A stretch of DNA of 42,591 bases, from contig JANRIZ010000006.1 in NCBI GenBank assembly GCA_033764445.1, positions 1 through 42,591 of the forward strand. Reading direction: 5' to 3'. Source of the DNA: JANRIZ01 sp033764445. Lineage in GTDB: Bacteria > Verrucomicrobiota > Verrucomicrobiia > JAWXBN01. The notes under the pieces are model-generated. The model did no database searches. It was not told the origin of the DNA and worked only from the letters and a program-made list of their open reading frames with translations. Shown one piece after another: positions 40,238-42,591 of this stretch. The translations under genes were made by a program, and so were the position numbers. Position 1 is the stretch's first letter. The number at the start of each line of letters is the position of its first letter.

Positions 40238-41545
40238 TCATAACTTCCAGTACCATCCCCGCCGATTGCAAAACAAGACACAGGCCCATAAACACGCTGT
40301 CCACAGGAGTCCCCACATCACCCCCATCCATCCCCCCTTGGAAAAAAAGTCCAACACCCATGGGGACGGAAAACCTGGACTGCCAAAAAGGACAGCCCAG
40401 TTCTGTACGAAAGTATTGTCAGGGTTCACCCGGTTGAAGGCGCCAATCAGACCCAAAGACTCAAAAAGCCTTCGCAGGATGATCTGCAGGAAATAGGCCA
40501 GCAACGGATTGCCCCCAAAGACAACCAGCGGGAAAATCCATCCACGGATTTTGCGGACATCCACGACGTAGTAGAAAAGCCCGAAACACAACGCCCCCAG
40601 GCCTGCCGCAAAAAAGGCGTAGGAGGTGGTCACGTCGGGTTTGCTCATGCACAGGTGCCACTGCCCGGTCTGCCAGCCGATGGCATGGATCAGGTATCCC
40701 AGTGAGGTGAAGAGCACGCCCACACAAAAACACCGCCGCAAAATGCGGTGGGAGTCCCCGGTGGGAATGACCTGACCGACCAGTACGCCGATCATGGTCA
40801 TCACCCCGTACGAAATGGAAAGCCAGGGTTGACAGTGGACAATCCAGGGTTTGACCCAGCTCCCGCTGGGATTGCTCAGGGTTCCAAACGGGGCTGTCAC
40901 GTTTTCCCATGCACCGGTCCACCAGGGGAACAGGGCCGTCATGAGCAGATTGCCTCCCGCCACGGCAAAAACGATCCATCCGCGGTGTTGGGGGGCGGCT
41001 TTGAACAGGAGGGCCCCACACAAATAGGCAATGCCGATGGCCTGCAGCACACCCCACCACCAGGTCACCTGTTTGATCACCAGTGACATGTAAACGACCC
41101 CCACCAGCACCAGCAGGCCGGTGCGGCGCAACACAGGCCCCGCCCAGTCGGTCTCGCGGGTCTGACGGCTGAGGGGGATGCAGACTCCGACAATGAATAC
41201 AAACCAGGGGGCCACCAGATCGGTTACGGTCAGCCCGATGTTTTTGCGGGCGGTTTCAGGGGCGGCGGCGATGGCGGCTTGAATCTGTTTTTCATCGAGT
41301 CCCGATTCCCTGAGCCGCAGGCTTTCCCGGGACTGCCACAGATCGTACCCGGTCTCCGCGTGAAACCAGGTCGAGATGGGGAGGCTTCCAAACCAGGATT
41401 GGGTCAGGGGAAGGGGAACGGATTCCTTCTGGTACTGCCCGGCGGCAATGGCGATCACAAAAATCATGCCCAGAATGGTCAATCCCCGAAAGGCGTCCAA
41501 CGACATCAGGCGTTCAGGCTTGTCTGAGGGCAAGGGGTCGGTCAT
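40238..41545 (-). CDS. DUF5009/HGSNAT-like membrane acyltransferase-family protein
   Basis: A 435-residue membrane protein with about ten hydrophobic helices. It begins with the family signature LMSLDAFRGLTILGMIFVIA and has LVAPWFVFIVGVCIPLS, matching the heparan-alpha-glucosaminide N-acetyltransferase-like (DUF5009) group found in Bacteroidetes, Planctomycetes and Verrucomicrobia. Members may move acetyl groups across the membrane to sugars; the substrate here is unknown. AGGATC lies six bases before the ATG at 41545. The TerC gene is 50 bases upstream on the same strand. Confidence 0.85.
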   Translation of the reverse strand: MTDPLPSDKPERLMSLDAFRGLTILGMIFVIAIAAGQYQKESVPLPLTQSWFGSLPISTWFHAETGYDLWQSRESLRLRESGLDEKQIQAAIAAAPETARKNIGLTVTDLVAPWFVFIVGVCIPLSRQTRETDWAGPVLRRTGLLVLVGVVYMSLVIKQVTWWWGVLQAIGIAYLCGALLFKAAPQHRGWIVFAVAGGNLLMTALFPWWTGAWENVTAPFGTLSNPSGSWVKPWIVHCQPWLSISYGVMTMIGVLVGQVIPTGDSHRILRRCFCVGVLFTSLGYLIHAIGWQTGQWHLCMSKPDVTTSYAFFAAGLGALCFGLFYYVVDVRKIRGWIFPLVVFGGNPLLAYFLQIILRRLFESLGLIGAFNRVNPDNTFVQNWAVLFGSPGFPSPWVLDFFSKGGWMGVMWGLLWTACLWACVLFCNRRGWYWKL

Positions 41546-41595
41546 GGAATGATCCTAGGGTTTTGACCCCAAAGATAAAGTCCGGAGTCGTCCCC

Positions 41596-42591
41596 CTATT
41601 TTTCGGCATGCTTTTCCTTGATGAGCCAGGAGAGGAGAATCGACAGGCCGATGGCGGTGACAATGAATGCCAGGGACCACACGATGGGGAAGTGCCCGCC
41701 GAAAAGATGATTCAGAAAGGTCATCTTCATGCCGACAAATACCAGGACGGCCCCCAAACCGTACTTGAGAAAGCGGAACTGATCCATGATGCCCCCCAGA
41801 AGGAAGTACATGGTCCTCAGGCCCATGATGGCAAAGAGGTTTGAGGTAAAGACGATCATCGGTTCACGCGTGATCGCAAAAATGGCCGGGACGGAATCAA
41901 TGGCAAACACAATGTCGGTCACCTCGATAAACACCAGACACACCAGAAGGGGTGTTCCGTACAGGATTCCCTTGTGTTTGACGAAAAAATTCGGCCCCTC
42001 GACTGTGTGTGTGATCGGCAGAAACTTTTTCAGCAGACGGATCACCCAGTTCTTTTCAGGATCGGGATCATGGTTTTCCATGAATACGATCTTGAGACCG
42101 GTCAGAATCAAAAACAGGCCCATGACAAAGACAAACCAGCTCAGGGCCATGAGCAGGGATCCGAGGGCGATGAAAAGGGCCCGGAAAAAAACCGCCCCCA
42201 GCACGCCGTAAAAGAGGATCCGGTGCTGGTACTTGGGAGCCACGTCGAAGTACTTGAAGATGACCACAAACACAAAGACGTTGTCCACCGACAGGGAGTA
42301 TTCGACAATGTATCCGGCGAGGAATTCCAGCGCGCTTTGCCGTGCGGAAAGGTGCGGATCAAATCCCGGAACCGACATCAGCCGGTCGTTGTTGCGGAAT
42401 TCCCACAGGCAGAAGTAGTAGAGCAACACGTTGAAAATCATCGCCAGTGTCACCCAGACGACCGTCCAGGTCAGCGCCTCCCGGTATCCTACCTCATGGG
42501 CCTTCCGGTGAAAGACTCCCAGATCGATTCCCAGGACCAGCAGAAGGAAGACCACAAAGCCGATATACAGCCACCAATACTCGTAAAAGGG
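41596..42591 (-). CDS. TerC/Alx-family membrane protein, 5' end cut by window
   Basis: TerC/Alx proteins are multi-helix membrane proteins linked to metal (manganese or calcium) homeostasis and tellurite tolerance. Hallmarks are LGIDLGVFHRKAHEVGYREAL at the start, the acidic helix DNVFVFVVIFKYF, and EVTDIVFAIDSVPAIFAITREP near the middle. A GTG at 42555 is a possible start, but the frame stays open to the window edge and encodes a family-like helix (YWWLYIGFVVF), so the true start is outside. At least 331 residues are visible. The downstream gene is the DUF5009-like protein. Confidence 0.93.
   Translation of the reverse strand, partial: PFYEYWWLYIGFVVFLLLVLGIDLGVFHRKAHEVGYREALTWTVVWVTLAMIFNVLLYYFCLWEFRNNDRLMSVPGFDPHLSARQSALEFLAGYIVEYSLSVDNVFVFVVIFKYFDVAPKYQHRILFYGVLGAVFFRALFIALGSLLMALSWFVFVMGLFLILTGLKIVFMENHDPDPEKNWVIRLLKKFLPITHTVEGPNFFVKHKGILYGTPLLVCLVFIEVTDIVFAIDSVPAIFAITREPMIVFTSNLFAIMGLRTMYFLLGGIMDQFRFLKYGLGAVLVFVGMKMTFLNHLFGGHFPIVWSLAFIVTAIGLSILLSWLIKEKHAEK

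Noticed and set aside
1..42591. CRISPR arrays, transposases, phage genes, rRNA
   Set aside because: None seen: no regular direct repeats with spacers, no recombinase or capsid-type proteins, and no rRNA-like segments.

Overview
The window is a 42.6 kb stretch of a GC-rich bacterial chromosome. Its backbone is a fused ribosomal-protein supercluster on the plus strand (about 12.87-31.81 kb), running str, S10, spc and alpha. Several traits point to the PVC superphylum, most likely Verrucomicrobiota (an inference, not proven here): rpmD (L30) is missing between rpsE and rplO, tuf is missing after fusA, adk is missing between secY and map, RNase HIII is present, and a DUF5009-type membrane acyltransferase and LpoB-type lipoproteins lie nearby.

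Layout. 1-382: window edge, one copy of a dispersed repeat, and the leader of menG/ubiE. 383-4502: menG/ubiE, hisF, hisI, trpE and trpG on the plus strand. The last four are tightly packed, so late histidine steps are coupled to the first tryptophan step. A 32-bp inverted repeat lies at both ends of this block (1-32 and 4503-4534). 4679-12496, minus strand: two signalling genes. The upstream one is a 1790-residue sensor (periplasmic solute-binding domain, one membrane helix, about ten PAS domains, HisKA_2 kinase, no receiver). The downstream one is a REC-PAS-PAS-HisKA-HATPase-REC hybrid. Together they look like a phosphorelay with no DNA-binding output nearby. 12497-12866: divergent regulatory region.

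12867-31812: rpsL, rpsG, fusA, rpsJ, rplC, rplD, rplW, rplB, rpsS, an exported coiled-coil protein, rplV, rpsC, rplP, rpmC, rpsQ, rplN, rplX, rplE, rpsN, rpsH, rplF, rplR, rpsE, rplO, secY, map, infA, rpmJ, rpsM, rpsK, rpsD, rpoA and rplQ, closed by a clear rho-independent terminator. Oddities are the exported protein between rpsS and rplV, a short S14 that has lost three of four zinc cysteines, an S11 with a long N-terminal tail, and a 49-nt map/infA overlap.

31.9-35.0 kb: a CAT-anticodon tRNA, an ExoD-like membrane protein, tRNA-Lys(CTT), the rplM-rpsI pair on the minus strand, and rnhC. 35.1-40.2 kb, plus strand: a histidine-kinase-like hybrid whose phospho-acceptor His is Asn, followed by three predicted lipoproteins (LpoB-like, TPR/COG3014-like, ankyrin). 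40.2-42.6 kb, minus strand: a DUF5009/HGSNAT-like membrane protein and a TerC/Alx-family protein whose start lies beyond the window.

Features most worth a second look: the giant sensor and its partner, the envelope protein inside the S10 cluster, and the His-to-Asn pseudo-kinase beside the lipoprotein cluster.
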